DNA of 51,957 bases from an uncultured Lachnospiraceae bacterium (GTDB lineage: Bacteria > Bacillota > Clostridia > Lachnospirales > Lachnospiraceae), in the NCBI GenBank assembly GCA_910588775.1, contig CAJURH010000018.1, positions 1 through 51,957 on the forward strand, in the 5' to 3' direction. The notes beneath the pieces are model-generated. The model was not told the origin of the DNA and ran no database searches. It saw only the letters and a program-made list of their open reading frames with translations. Position 1 is the first letter of the stretch. Each line of letters starts with the position of its first letter. Of the stretch, positions 35,634 to 44,387 are shown in pieces. The position numbers and the translations under genes are program-made.

Positions 35634-35670
35634 AAAAGGGCATTGCCACTTTCGAATGCAATGCCCTTTT
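35634..35670 (-). terminator. Terminator of pckA
   Basis: Perfect 13-bp stem AAAAGGGCATTGC / GCAATGCCCTTTT with an 11-nt loop, beginning 10 nt after the pckA stop; the minus strand continues in TTTTTCCC. Confidence 0.9.
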
Positions 35671-35679
35671 GTATATCTC

Positions 35680-37371
35680 TTATGCCAGTTCGTCCACTAC
35701 TTTCTGGATAGCCGCCAGAGCGTCCTCCGGCAGTTTATCGTAGCCGCCCTTAGCTGTTTCGAATTCCTTGATTTCATTTACACGGTCGTTCATACGAGCC
35801 TTTAACTGCTCCACATAAGAAGCGTCTTTCATATCCGGCACAAAACCTTCCCACTCCAGAATCTCAATATCCGAGAATGGTCCCCACTGCTTAAACTGCG
35901 CTCTCTTCTCCACAATGGCTTCCAGAATGCCCAGCGTATCTTTGGGCTGCACTTTCTTGCCCATAAAGTCTCCAGTGTTGATGATGTAGCAGTCCACGCT
36001 CTTCTCTTCCACCAGTTTCTTAAACTTAGTATAATCATCCGCCAACGGATAGGTACGGAATGGATTGGCGTAAGGAACCACCACCAGTTTGTTGGGGTCC
36101 ACGCCCTCAGCCAGACGCTCAGCGGAAGAACGCTTGGTGGCCAGCGTCGCGCCCATAACGGATGCCAAAGCCGCGCCTTTTAACTTCACAACCGGCGGAA
36201 TGGTGGGATCTTTCATAATCCAGAAAATAGCATTCACCGGCTCATCGATCTTGTCCACACGGTTGGGCGCCCATAATTTTGACTTGATGGCGCGACCGTT
36301 TCCGTTGCGGATATCTTCGGTTACAATCTGCACTTTGCCATCCTCATCCAAAGTGGCGGAGCAGTTCTGCGCCGTCAAAAGGAACTTGTTGTCTGGGCAA
36401 CCTGCGGGATAATCCTGCGTTTTATCAAAATACGTGGGCTCCAGGGCAATGGATGCGCATGTATCTGTATTGATAATAAAAGCGTCATCGTGCAGAACTT
36501 TAATCTCGTACTTTCCATCGTGTTTCGCATGGGTAATCGTGGATTTTCCAGAACCGGACAGGCCGTATACGGACGCAACGAACTTAGAACCATCGGACAG
36601 TGTGTATTCTTTTTGTCCGCCGTGGCATGCCGCATACCCATTACGGTTGGCCACCGCCCACGCCATAGTCAGCGTTCCTTTCTTATGCTCGCCAAAATAG
36701 CGCATGCCCAGAATGCACGCACAGTTCTGATTTGTGTTAAAATAACACAAAGTCTGAGGATCGCTTAAACAGTCGAAGCTTACCCCCGGATGGGCAACCG
36801 GCGTCCACTGAGGATCTGAGAAGATGTAGATGTCAGGCTCATTGCCGTCACCGACTGGTTTGGAATTTTTGTACATTTTCACATACTCATCGGACATATA
36901 CTGGAAATTCAGCATCCAGGAATACAATACGTTTTCTTCCCCCTCTGGAATCAGAAGATGGGCCTTCACCATGAATTCAGGGTCCAGACCTACATACACT
37001 TCTGCATGGTACAGCGTTTTCCAGCGCGCTTCATAAATCGCGTCCATAGCCACCTTATCCAGCGCCTCGCAGTCCACGCCTGGTTCACCGGCAATGCGGC
37101 GCGCAGCGGCATAACGCCCAGTAATGGCGCCGTCGTTAAACAGCAACACCTTGGCGTCTGCTTCCAGACCAAATTCTTCCCCCCGATATACAGGCATATC
37201 CGTCACAATCGTCCCTGGGGAGTTCTTCGCCAGTTCATACGCTTCCTTTAAGGTGTTCACCTTCACCACATTATTTCCATAAAATGCCGCTTCGATAATG
37301 GAACGCGTCTTGCTGAAACCTGTTTTGCCCGCCCCAATTTCACTGATTGGATAGTATGCTTTTGTTGACAT
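35680..37371 (-). CDS. pckA: Phosphoenolpyruvate carboxykinase (ATP)
   Basis: 563 residues, ATP-type PEPCK. The P-loop GLSGSGKSTITH, followed by HDDAFIIN with metal-binding Asp, and the NGNGRAIKSKLWAPNRVD region place it firmly. The enzyme interconverts oxaloacetate and PEP with ATP/ADP; in fermenting gut anaerobes it can run towards oxaloacetate. ATG at 37371 follows AAGGAGG. It stands alone, with its own promoter and terminator. Confidence 0.96.
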   Translation of the reverse strand: MSTKAYYPISEIGAGKTGFSKTRSIIEAAFYGNNVVKVNTLKEAYELAKNSPGTIVTDMPVYRGEEFGLEADAKVLLFNDGAITGRYAAARRIAGEPGVDCEALDKVAMDAIYEARWKTLYHAEVYVGLDPEFMVKAHLLIPEGEENVLYSWMLNFQYMSDEYVKMYKNSKPVGDGNEPDIYIFSDPQWTPVAHPGVSFDCLSDPQTLCYFNTNQNCACILGMRYFGEHKKGTLTMAWAVANRNGYAACHGGQKEYTLSDGSKFVASVYGLSGSGKSTITHAKHDGKYEIKVLHDDAFIINTDTCASIALEPTYFDKTQDYPAGCPDNKFLLTAQNCSATLDEDGKVQIVTEDIRNGNGRAIKSKLWAPNRVDKIDEPVNAIFWIMKDPTIPPVVKLKGAALASVMGATLATKRSSAERLAEGVDPNKLVVVPYANPFRTYPLADDYTKFKKLVEEKSVDCYIINTGDFMGKKVQPKDTLGILEAIVEKRAQFKQWGPFSDIEILEWEGFVPDMKDASYVEQLKARMNDRVNEIKEFETAKGGYDKLPEDALAAIQKVVDELA

Positions 37372-37426
37372 ATAACATCCTCCTTCATTTTGATAACTGG
37401 TTTTCTCAAATCCAAAATTTTACTTT

Positions 37427-37455
37427 ATTATCACACTTCTATATATAATTGTCAA
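37427..37455 (-). promoter_or_regulatory. Promoter of pckA
   Basis: TTGACA (37450-37455), 17-nt spacer, GATAAT (37427-37432), minus strand. Confidence 0.75.
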
Positions 37456-37667
37456 GGCTTAACCTCTCTATTCACCATTCCATAATTGCACAAAAAGATA
37501 CCCGGATAACCGCACAATTTCAGGGAAAATTGCAGAAAAATCTTCCAGGTTCTTTTGATAATCCAGACGCTCTGTTATTTTTCGGTAATGTGCGCGCTGT
37601 ACGCCATCCCCAGCCACTGGGATATCAGAAAATCACACAAACTTATGTTCCTTTTTTATCTCCAGAG

Positions 37668-37697
37668 AAAAGGGCTGTCCATAATGGACGCCCTTTT
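37668..37697 (-). terminator. Terminator downstream of thrC
   Basis: AAAAGGGC.GTCCA pairs with TGGAC.GCCCTTTT over a 3-nt loop with one bulge. It lies about 100 nt after the thrC stop and is T-rich on both strands. Confidence 0.65.
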
Positions 37698-37726
37698 TAA
37701 AGCCTATGATTTTTCTGTCAGCAGTT

Positions 37727-37747
37727 CTCAAACACACTCTAGAATAT
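37727..37747 (-). repeat. Short dispersed repeat, copy 1
   Basis: On the minus strand TTCTAGAGTGTGTTTGA then GAAC, identical over 17 bases to the copy near 48690. It lies between thrC and its terminator. Confidence 0.55.
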
Positions 37748-37796
37748 CCTGAACGCCTATCTATAATAATGTCATCCAATAGGCGCCGTCTGCCAA

Positions 37797-39287
37797 TTAC
37801 TGAATGCCTAAAATATCCTTCACCGCCCCAGGCATGTCCGCCGCTTCTACCACCCGGTCGTGGAGAACCGGAGCGGTGCGTATCTCATCGATGGCTTTGG
37901 GAACAGCCACTTTCGTGAGCCGGTTCAGCTCGTCCACCAGCTCAAAATCCGACATGGCGTCGTACTTAGCGTCCAGCGCGCACATCACGCTGCGGGTGAA
38001 TTTATAGGGGCTGGCCGTGGAGGCAATGACCGCCGTCTTCTCATCCCCGGTCTGCTCCTTATACTTTTCGTAAACGGTGGCCGCCACTGCCGTGTGAGGG
38101 TCCATCATATATCCCGTCTCTTTGAAAACACGGGCGATGGTCTGCGCCGTCTCCTCTTCCGTGGCGTAATTTCCATAGAAATCTTCCAACTGCACACGCA
38201 TAGAATCCGTAACTTCATACTTACCCTGAGCGGACAACGCTTCCATAAGCTCCCGGCATTTCGCAGAATCTTCCCCGGCAATCCGGTAAATCAGCCGCTC
38301 CAGGTTGCTGGAAATCAGAATGTCCATGGACGGGGAGGATGTGAGAATAAACTCCCGATTCTTGTCGTAAACGCCTGTGGAGAAAAAGTCATACAGCACC
38401 TTATTATCGTTGGAAGCGCAGATCAGTTTATCCAACGGCAAACCCATCTGCTTTCCATAATAAGCGGCCAGAATGTTTCCAAAATTCCCGGTGGGAACCA
38501 CTGCGTTGATTTTCTCCCCTTCCTGAATCTTCCCCTCTCTCAGCAAGGTGGCGTATGCATACACATAGTACACAATCTGTGGCACAAGACGACCAATGTT
38601 GATGGAGTTGGCCGAGGAGAACATGAATCCCGACTGCGCCAGTTCCTGATTCAGTTCTGGGTCGTGGAACATCTTCTTCACCGCGGTCTGGGCGTCGTCA
38701 AAGTTCCCGGTGATGCCCACCACGTACGTGTTGGCGCCTTTCTGGGTCACCATCTGCTTTTCCTGGATGGGACTAACCCCATGTTTGGGATAAAATACAA
38801 TAATCCGGGTTCCGGACACATCCGCGAATCCGGCCATGGCTGCCTTACCCGTATCGCCGGAAGTGGCCGTCAGGATCACAATTTCCCGCTCTTCCTGGTT
38901 CTTTTTGGCGGAAACCGTCATCAGGTGAGGCAGGATGGACAGAGCCATGTCCTTGAAGGCGATGGTCGCCCCATGAAACAATTCCAGATAGTAGGCGCCG
39001 CCCTTTTCGGCCAGTGGCGCGATTTCCTCCGTGTCAAATTTGGAGTCGTAAGCCTTTTCTATACAACTTTTTAACTCTTCCGGCGTAAAATCCGTCAGAA
39101 AACTGCTCATAACCTCATAGGCCAACTCCTGGTAACTGAGCTTAGAAAGCTCCTTTAAGCTTTTCTTTAACTGGGGAATCTGAGTGGGCACAAAAAGCCC
39201 CCCGTCCGGAGACAGGCCCTGCAAAATGGCCTGTGAAGCCGTCACCGTTTCCCCGTTTCCTCTTGTGCTCTTGTAATATACTTCCAT
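37797..39287 (-). CDS. threonine synthase thrC: Threonine synthase
   Basis: 496 residues, the long ThrC type. The start region YYKSTRGNGETVTASQAILQGLSPDGGLFVP is characteristic, and the PLP lysine lies in GATIAFKDMALSILPHL (second K/D pair). The phosphate-binding loop is TATSGDTGKAAMAGF. It converts O-phosphohomoserine to threonine. ATG at 39287 has AAAGG 8 nt upstream. No thrB or hom is adjacent. A promoter lies 35-60 nt upstream and no T-box or attenuator was seen. Confidence 0.95.
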   Translation of the reverse strand: MEVYYKSTRGNGETVTASQAILQGLSPDGGLFVPTQIPQLKKSLKELSKLSYQELAYEVMSSFLTDFTPEELKSCIEKAYDSKFDTEEIAPLAEKGGAYYLELFHGATIAFKDMALSILPHLMTVSAKKNQEEREIVILTATSGDTGKAAMAGFADVSGTRIIVFYPKHGVSPIQEKQMVTQKGANTYVVGITGNFDDAQTAVKKMFHDPELNQELAQSGFMFSSANSINIGRLVPQIVYYVYAYATLLREGKIQEGEKINAVVPTGNFGNILAAYYGKQMGLPLDKLICASNDNKVLYDFFSTGVYDKNREFILTSSPSMDILISSNLERLIYRIAGEDSAKCRELMEALSAQGKYEVTDSMRVQLEDFYGNYATEEETAQTIARVFKETGYMMDPHTAVAATVYEKYKEQTGDEKTAVIASTASPYKFTRSVMCALDAKYDAMSDFELVDELNRLTKVAVPKAIDEIRTAPVLHDRVVEAADMPGAVKDILGIQ

Positions 39288-39320
39288 ATGTTCAACCTTT
39301 CGTAATAATCTTGTTCTACG

Positions 39321-39350
39321 ATTATAGCACAATGTCTTTTCCGACCGCAA
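39321..39350 (-). promoter_or_regulatory. Promoter of thrC
   Basis: TTGCGG (39345-39350), 18-nt spacer, TATAAT (39321-39326), minus strand, just after the stop of the YerC-type gene. Confidence 0.6.
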
Positions 39351-39359
39351 TCCAAAAGA

Positions 39360-39656
39360 TTATTTTTCCTTCTCATCCAACCTCTCAAACACAATACTGT
39401 AGCCGTCTTTTCCGTAATTCAAAGACCGGTTCACTCGGCTGATGGTGGCGGTGGATGCGCCCGTCTGCTCGGTAATCTCCTGGTACGTCCTTTTTTCCCG
39501 AAGCATTTTCGCCACCTCAAATCTCTGGGACAGGGACAGCAGTTCATTGACCGTGCAGATGTCTTCAAAAAAGGCATGGCATTCCTTCATATCCTTCAGG
39601 GTCAGAATCCCCTGGTACATAAGCTCCACCGCCTCTGTGCTGATTTTCTTGCTCAT
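39360..39656 (-). CDS. YerC/YecD-type TrpR-superfamily DNA-binding protein
   Basis: 98 residues. The TrpR-like helix-turn-helix lies at about 55-78 (SQRFEVAKMLREKRTYQEITEQTGASTATISRVNRSLNYG is the core). Homologues of this length are annotated YerC/YecD; their target is not well established. In this position it may regulate thrC, directly downstream on the same strand, or the PHP phosphatase gene upstream; both are inference. Start ATG at 39656. Confidence 0.88.
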   Translation of the reverse strand: MSKKISTEAVELMYQGILTLKDMKECHAFFEDICTVNELLSLSQRFEVAKMLREKRTYQEITEQTGASTATISRVNRSLNYGKDGYSIVFERLDEKEK

Positions 39657-39714
39657 GGCTCCCCCTTCTTAACTTATTTCTACACATACATTTCGTCTAT
39701 TTTGTCACAATCAC

Positions 39715-40419
39715 TCATTTGTATTTATTCACATAAGGGCGGATAGCCTCCGGGCTTCTGTTTAAAATCAACTCTTCTGGAAACGCGATTTCCTCCAACA
39801 GCTCTTTCGCATAGCCCAAATCCCCCACATAAATATCCATATGGGCGTCGCTGTCTGCCACAATGGGCTGCCCGTATTTTTCACACCATTTCAGCATCTC
39901 CAGATCATTTTCCCTGGCGCCCGCGCGGCTGCACACCGGATTCAGAGAATGATTGTTCAACTCCAGCGCCACCCCATGCTCCTTGGCGCCTTTCACCAGC
40001 GCCTGGTAGTCCACCGGATACCTTCCGTCGTCCGGATGGCCGATGATATTGATATACGGATTCTCCATGGCTTTCAGATACGCCCGGGTATTCTCCTGTA
40101 TGGTCCCTGGCTGCACACAGGGCATATGCATGCTGGCGATCACCACGTCCAGCCGGGCCAACTCCTTATCCTTTAAATCCACATGGCCTTCATAATCCCG
40201 GATATTCACTTCCGCCCCTAGGAAAAGCTCTACGCCAAACATCGTCCGCGGCACAATCTTTAAATTGTGAAAATAAAAATGCTGGCAGGTTCCCGGCATA
40301 TCCGGCGCGTGTTCCGTAATTCCCAGAATCTTTAAACCTTTATCCGCCGCAGCCTGCGCCATCTCCCGCATGGTATTATAAGCGTGGCCACTGGCCAGCG
40401 TGTGCGTATGCAAATCCAT
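39715..40419 (-). CDS. PHP-domain phosphoesterase (YcdX-like)
   Basis: 234 residues starting with the metal-binding motif MDLHTHTLASGHAY; further ligands sit in GITEHAPDMPG, GAEVNI, SMHMP, IGHPDDGRY and ADSDAHM, all in PHP order. This matches the trinuclear-zinc YcdX-type phosphatases of about 245 residues. Substrate unknown. The ATG at 40419 is chosen because GGAG lies 7 nt upstream and the domain begins there; a longer frame would extend into the inverted-repeat element. A 58-nt gap separates it from the YerC-type gene. Confidence 0.88.
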   Translation of the reverse strand: MDLHTHTLASGHAYNTMREMAQAAADKGLKILGITEHAPDMPGTCQHFYFHNLKIVPRTMFGVELFLGAEVNIRDYEGHVDLKDKELARLDVVIASMHMPCVQPGTIQENTRAYLKAMENPYINIIGHPDDGRYPVDYQALVKGAKEHGVALELNNHSLNPVCSRAGARENDLEMLKWCEKYGQPIVADSDAHMDIYVGDLGYAKELLEEIAFPEELILNRSPEAIRPYVNKYK

Positions 40420-40462
40420 ACAAAACTCCACAGTAAATCGCCTCCCTATTTTTTCAACTGAA

Positions 40463-40597
40463 GAATTGCGAAACACCTCTTTCAATAACCCGCGTTTGTT
40501 CAAAACAGATAAATAAGGAGCCGATGAAAAAAGGTTTTGGACTCGATTTTATCTATTTTGAACAAACACAAGATATGAGAGAACCGCTTCGCAACTA
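40463..40597. repeat. Nested inverted-repeat element, copy 1
   Basis: Inner arms GTTTGTTCAAAACAGATAAA (40494-40513) and TTTATCTATTTTGAACAAAC (40548-40567) pair with one mismatch across a 34-nt centre. Outer arms at 40463-40474 and 40586-40597 (around TTGCGAA / TTCGCAA) also pair. Copy 2 at 45735-45870 has the same spacing and, read in the opposite direction, a related centre. It sits just past the 3' end of the nucleoside transporter operon. Confidence 0.8.
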
Positions 40598-40602
40598 TCT
40601 AT

Positions 40603-41592
40603 TTATCGCTCTTCTCTGAAATAATTGAACCCACAGCTTTTTGGCTGCACATTTTCCCGGCTCTGGCGGATACTGGTCACAATCAGCACCAGAATAGTGG
40701 CGATGAACGGGAACATTTCGTAGATCTGCATAGGCATACCCGGTATCCGTAAATACAGCCGAAGCACCGTCAGTCCGCCGAAGATCAGCGCCGCCAGCAA
40801 CGCCCTGGCCGGACTCCAAGCCGCGAAAATCACCAGCGCCACCGCCAACCATCCGTAACCGCTGACACAGTTGTGCACCCACACACAGGATGTGGTGACC
40901 ATGCTCATGTACATGCCGCCAATGCCGCAGACGCCGCCCCCAATGACCGTGGCCATGTATTTATAACGGGACACATGGATGCCCGCCGCGTCCGCCGCAG
41001 CTGGGTCCTCGCCCACCGCCCGCAGATTCAAGCCCACGCGGGTTCTTTTGAAAAAATGGTTCATCAAAAGAGCCAGGGCAATGGCAAAATAAACCACCCA
41101 GTTGTACTGGAAAAGCAATTTGCCAATGACGGGAATCTGCGACAGGCCCGGAATGGATAAATTGGCAAAGGCGGACTTCATCTCATCCCCCAGCGCCACG
41201 TATCCGCCAGCCCGGCTCCCCAGATATTCTCCGAAGAAATTGCCGACGCCTGTTCCAAATATGGTCAGCGTCAGACCGGTCACGTTCTGGTTCGCCCGCA
41301 GCGTAATGGTCAAAAATCCATAAATCAATGCGCCCAAAGCCCCAGCCAGAAAAGAAGCCATAAGCGCCAAAAACGCGCCAATCCAGCCCACGGGCGCACT
41401 CTCCACTTTCAGCGCCCACTGCTCGTATACAAAAGGAGCCGCCAGCCCGGCGATGGCCCCCATAAACATCATTCCCTCCACGCCCAGGTTTATATTCCCG
41501 GACTTCTCGGTGAGGATCTCCCCCAGCGTCCCCAGAAGAAGGGGCGTTCCGGCCAGCGCCGCCGCTACCAGCAAATTCAGTAAGGTATTCAT
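40603..41592 (-). CDS. Nucleoside ABC transporter permease (BMP/NupQ type)
   Basis: 329 residues, about nine membrane helices, BPD_transp_2 family. The opening GTPLLLGTLGEILTEKSGNINLGVEGMMFMGA is the signature of the second permease of BMP-family (purine nucleoside) importers. It overlaps the stop of the partner permease by four bases (ATGA). As the last gene of the operon it ends about 6 nt before the inverted-repeat element. Partner of the other permease and the double ATPase. Confidence 0.92.
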   Translation of the reverse strand: MNTLLNLLVAAALAGTPLLLGTLGEILTEKSGNINLGVEGMMFMGAIAGLAAPFVYEQWALKVESAPVGWIGAFLALMASFLAGALGALIYGFLTITLRANQNVTGLTLTIFGTGVGNFFGEYLGSRAGGYVALGDEMKSAFANLSIPGLSQIPVIGKLLFQYNWVVYFAIALALLMNHFFKRTRVGLNLRAVGEDPAAADAAGIHVSRYKYMATVIGGGVCGIGGMYMSMVTTSCVWVHNCVSGYGWLAVALVIFAAWSPARALLAALIFGGLTVLRLYLRIPGMPMQIYEMFPFIATILVLIVTSIRQSRENVQPKSCGFNYFREER

Positions 41593-42686
41593 GCATCGGC
41601 CTCCTTTCCCCGGCTGCGCACCAGCTTATAATTAATGAAGAACTCGCATCCCAGCATGAAGAACAAAATCAGCCCCGTCAGCACTTCCGCCGCAGACGCG
41701 GGAATCTTGAAGGTGGTCTGTATCTTATTGGAACCCCGCTCCAAAATCGCAATAAAGACCGCCACCGCCAGCATGCCAAAGGAATTCATCTTGGCCATCC
41801 AGGCCACCGTAATCGCCGTAAAACCCACGCCTCCAGCGGTGCCTTCGGTAATGGTGTAATCAGCTCCAGTAAGCTGCAGCATTCCCGCAAGCCCCGCCAT
41901 GGCCCCGGACAAAACCATGGTCCGTATCATCACAAAACTTACGTTGATGCCAGCGTAGCGAGCCGTATCCCGGCTCTCGCCCACCACGGCAATCTCGTAT
42001 CCCTGCTTCGTCCTGGTAAAATAAAAATACGCCACGACTACCAACAAAAGCGCCAAAATCCAGCCCCAATGAACGCCCAACACTTTAGTCAAGCGGGCGC
42101 GGTCGTCCAGCATAGACATTTTAGGAAACTGGCTGTGGGGCGCCTTCCACGGACCGTTTTGCAGATATTTGATAAACGCCAGCGCAATGTAATTGAGCAT
42201 CAGCGTAAAAAGCGTCTCATTAGTTCCCCACTTGGCCTTAAACAGCGCCGGTATCAGGCCATACAGCCCGCCGCCTGCCATTCCGGCCAGCATCATAACC
42301 GGAATCAAAACCAGACGCGGCATACTGTCATATTGAAAAAAGGCGAAATATCCGGCGCAGACTGCACCCATCAGCGCCTGTCCTTCCGCGCCAATGTTCC
42401 AGAACTGCATCTTAAATGCCAGGGAAATCCCAATGGCTGTGATCAAAAGCGGAACGGCGATTTTCACCGTCTCCCGGCGCACCGTGGGCGTGCCAAGCGC
42501 TCCCACCAGCATGTCCCTGTACACCGCCAGGGGATTGTGACCCAGGGACAGAATCAAAAGCGCCCCAGCCAGAAGAGCGCCCATCAGGGCGATTCCCCGA
42601 ATCAGCCACTGCTTTTGGCTGGAAAGAGCATCCCTTTTGACCATATGAATAAACGGTTTCTTCTGTTCATTTCCCGGTCTGCTCAT
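41589..42686 (-). CDS. Nucleoside ABC transporter permease (BMP/NupP type)
   Basis: 365 residues with about ten helices, BPD_transp_2 family. The N-terminal ~25 residues are polar; typical stretches are ISLAFKMQFWNIGAEGQALMGA and TEGTAGGVGFTAITVAWMAKMN. It forms the channel with the second permease. It overlaps the ATPase stop by four bases. The order ATPase-permease-permease is that of nucleoside importers. Confidence 0.92.
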   Translation of the reverse strand: MSRPGNEQKKPFIHMVKRDALSSQKQWLIRGIALMGALLAGALLILSLGHNPLAVYRDMLVGALGTPTVRRETVKIAVPLLITAIGISLAFKMQFWNIGAEGQALMGAVCAGYFAFFQYDSMPRLVLIPVMMLAGMAGGGLYGLIPALFKAKWGTNETLFTLMLNYIALAFIKYLQNGPWKAPHSQFPKMSMLDDRARLTKVLGVHWGWILALLLVVVAYFYFTRTKQGYEIAVVGESRDTARYAGINVSFVMIRTMVLSGAMAGLAGMLQLTGADYTITEGTAGGVGFTAITVAWMAKMNSFGMLAVAVFIAILERGSNKIQTTFKIPASAAEVLTGLILFFMLGCEFFINYKLVRSRGKEADA

Positions 42687-44248
42687 GCTTTCGCCTCCTC
42701 TCCCTGTGTTTCCCCGTCTGCCTGTATCATCAGCAGGCCGATTTTCTCCTTGGTAGTTTCTTTCGGGTCCACGACGCCGCTAACCACTCCGCCGCAGAGA
42801 ACCAATATCCGGTCGGAAATCTCCATCAGCACGTCCAGGTCTTCTCCCACGAAGATAACTGCCACGCCTTTTTTCTTCTGCTCATTGAGCATATCGTATA
42901 TTTTATACGAAGAATTAATATCCAGCCCCCGGACCGGATAGGCGACCACCAACACCGACGGCCCGTATGCAATCTCCCGTCCCAGCAGGATTTTCTGCAC
43001 ATTTCCCCCAGAAAGCCGCCGCACCGGCGTGGTCACATCCGGAGTCTGAATCTCCAGCTCTTGGATCAATTTCTCAGATATTTCTCTGGGCCTCTTCCTG
43101 TCCACGAAGATTCCCGGCGCCTGCCGATAACTGCGAAGCATCACATTATCCACCATGTCCATGGACGCCACCAGTCCCATGCCCAGACGATCTTCGGGAA
43201 CAAACGCCATGGAAATGCCTTTGCGGAAAATCTGATCGCTGCGCTGGCCCACGATGTTTTCCATCACCTGCGCCCCATCCGACTGGCAGTTATACAAAAT
43301 AGAGCCTCCAGACACCGGATACAGTCCGGCGATGGCCTCACACAACTCCTTTTGCCCGCTTCCGGCGATGCCGGCAATCCCTAAGATTTCCCCAGCGTAG
43401 GCCGAAAAGCTCACTTTGTTCAACGCTTTCACCCGGTCCGGACGCAGACAGGTTAAATCCACCACTTTTAACATCTCCTGCCCCCGCTTCACATGCGGCC
43501 GCTGGATAGCCAGACTGATGGGACGACCCACCATATTCTCCGTCAGCTCCTCCTGGGTGGTGGCAGCCGTCTCTATAGTCCCGATGCACTCTCCCTTTCT
43601 AAGAACCGTCACCCGGTCGGAAATGGCCATCACTTCATGGAGCTTATGGGTGATAATCAGTATGGACTTGCCGTCTTCCTTCATATTCCGCAATATTTTA
43701 AATAACTTCTCCGTTTCCTGGGGCGTCAGCACTGCAGTGGGCTCGTCCAAAATCAGGATTTCCGCGCCCCGGTACAGCGCTTTTAGAATTTCCACCGTCT
43801 GTTTCTCCGACACGGACATATTGTAAATCTTTTTTCGCGGATTCAAGTCAAACTGGTAACGGTCACTGATTTCCCGGACTTTTTTATTGACCTGTTTTCG
43901 GTCCACGTATTTGCCCCCCGGCAGCCCCAGCACAATATTTTCTGCCGCCGTAAGCACGTCCACCAGCTTAAAGTGCTGGTGAATCATGCCGATGCCCAGC
44001 TCAAAAGCATCTCTGGGCGAACAGATAGCCACTTCCCGGCCCCGCACCTCGATGGAGCCGCTGTCTGGAAAATAAATGCCGGACAGCATGTTCATCAGAG
44101 TTGTCTTTCCACTTCCGTTTTCCCCAAGAAGCGCCAAAATCTCCCCCTTGCGCAACTCCAGGCTGACCCCGTGGTTTGCCGTCACTTTCCCAAATGTCTT
44201 CGTAATGTTTTTCATCCGCACGGCGTAATTTACGGACTGCTCCTCCAT
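42683..44248 (-). CDS. Nucleoside ABC transporter ATPase with two ABC domains
   Basis: 521 residues holding two fused ABC domains. The first has Walker A LLGENGSGKTT and Walker B LILDEPTAVLTPQE; the second has a degenerate Walker A (GIAGSGQKEL) and signature LSGGNVQK with VVAYPVRGLD in place of a canonical Walker B Glu, a usual feature of sugar/nucleoside importers. It powers uptake through the two permeases. A hairpin in the 140-nt gap before it may lower its level relative to the binding protein. Confidence 0.93.
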   Translation of the reverse strand: MEEQSVNYAVRMKNITKTFGKVTANHGVSLELRKGEILALLGENGSGKTTLMNMLSGIYFPDSGSIEVRGREVAICSPRDAFELGIGMIHQHFKLVDVLTAAENIVLGLPGGKYVDRKQVNKKVREISDRYQFDLNPRKKIYNMSVSEKQTVEILKALYRGAEILILDEPTAVLTPQETEKLFKILRNMKEDGKSILIITHKLHEVMAISDRVTVLRKGECIGTIETAATTQEELTENMVGRPISLAIQRPHVKRGQEMLKVVDLTCLRPDRVKALNKVSFSAYAGEILGIAGIAGSGQKELCEAIAGLYPVSGGSILYNCQSDGAQVMENIVGQRSDQIFRKGISMAFVPEDRLGMGLVASMDMVDNVMLRSYRQAPGIFVDRKRPREISEKLIQELEIQTPDVTTPVRRLSGGNVQKILLGREIAYGPSVLVVAYPVRGLDINSSYKIYDMLNEQKKKGVAVIFVGEDLDVLMEISDRILVLCGGVVSGVVDPKETTKEKIGLLMIQADGETQGEEAKA

Positions 44249-44333
44249 GGCATTCCCTCCTCTTTTCGCGCCCTGCCCGCAGCCATCCGGCAGAGTGCGT
44301 CCCGCAAAATGTTTTCTGGGACAAATGTTTTTT

Positions 44334-44379
44334 GAGGCAGGGCCGCCTTTTTTCGCAGTCCTGCCCCTCTATTTTCTCT
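44334..44379 (-). repeat. Intercistronic hairpin between binding protein and ATPase genes
   Basis: On the minus strand, GAGGGGCAGG pairs imperfectly with CCTGCCTC across about 18-20 nt; it is followed by A's, not T's. Position and form suggest an mRNA processing or stability element that keeps the binding protein more abundant than the membrane parts. Confidence 0.5.
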
Positions 44380-44387
44380 AATCGCTC

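Larger units (their letters stand above)
37372..37796. other. Intergenic region between pckA and thrC
   Basis: Contains the pckA promoter at the left, the thrC terminator (37668-37697), one copy of a short dispersed repeat (37727-37747) and a 49-codon minus-strand reading frame (37468-37617, GTG start) without a ribosome site. A GAACATAAGTTT palindrome near 37639-37650 resembles a Firmicutes LexA box. No certain gene. Confidence 0.5.

Noticed and set aside
34171..35805. Long plus-strand frame of 544 codons opposite the ABC exporter gene
   Set aside because: Shadow of a well-identified gene; composition is His/Gln-rich as expected for an antisense frame.
37468..37617. A 49-codon gene between pckA and thrC
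   Set aside because: GTG start with no ribosome site and no recognisable product.
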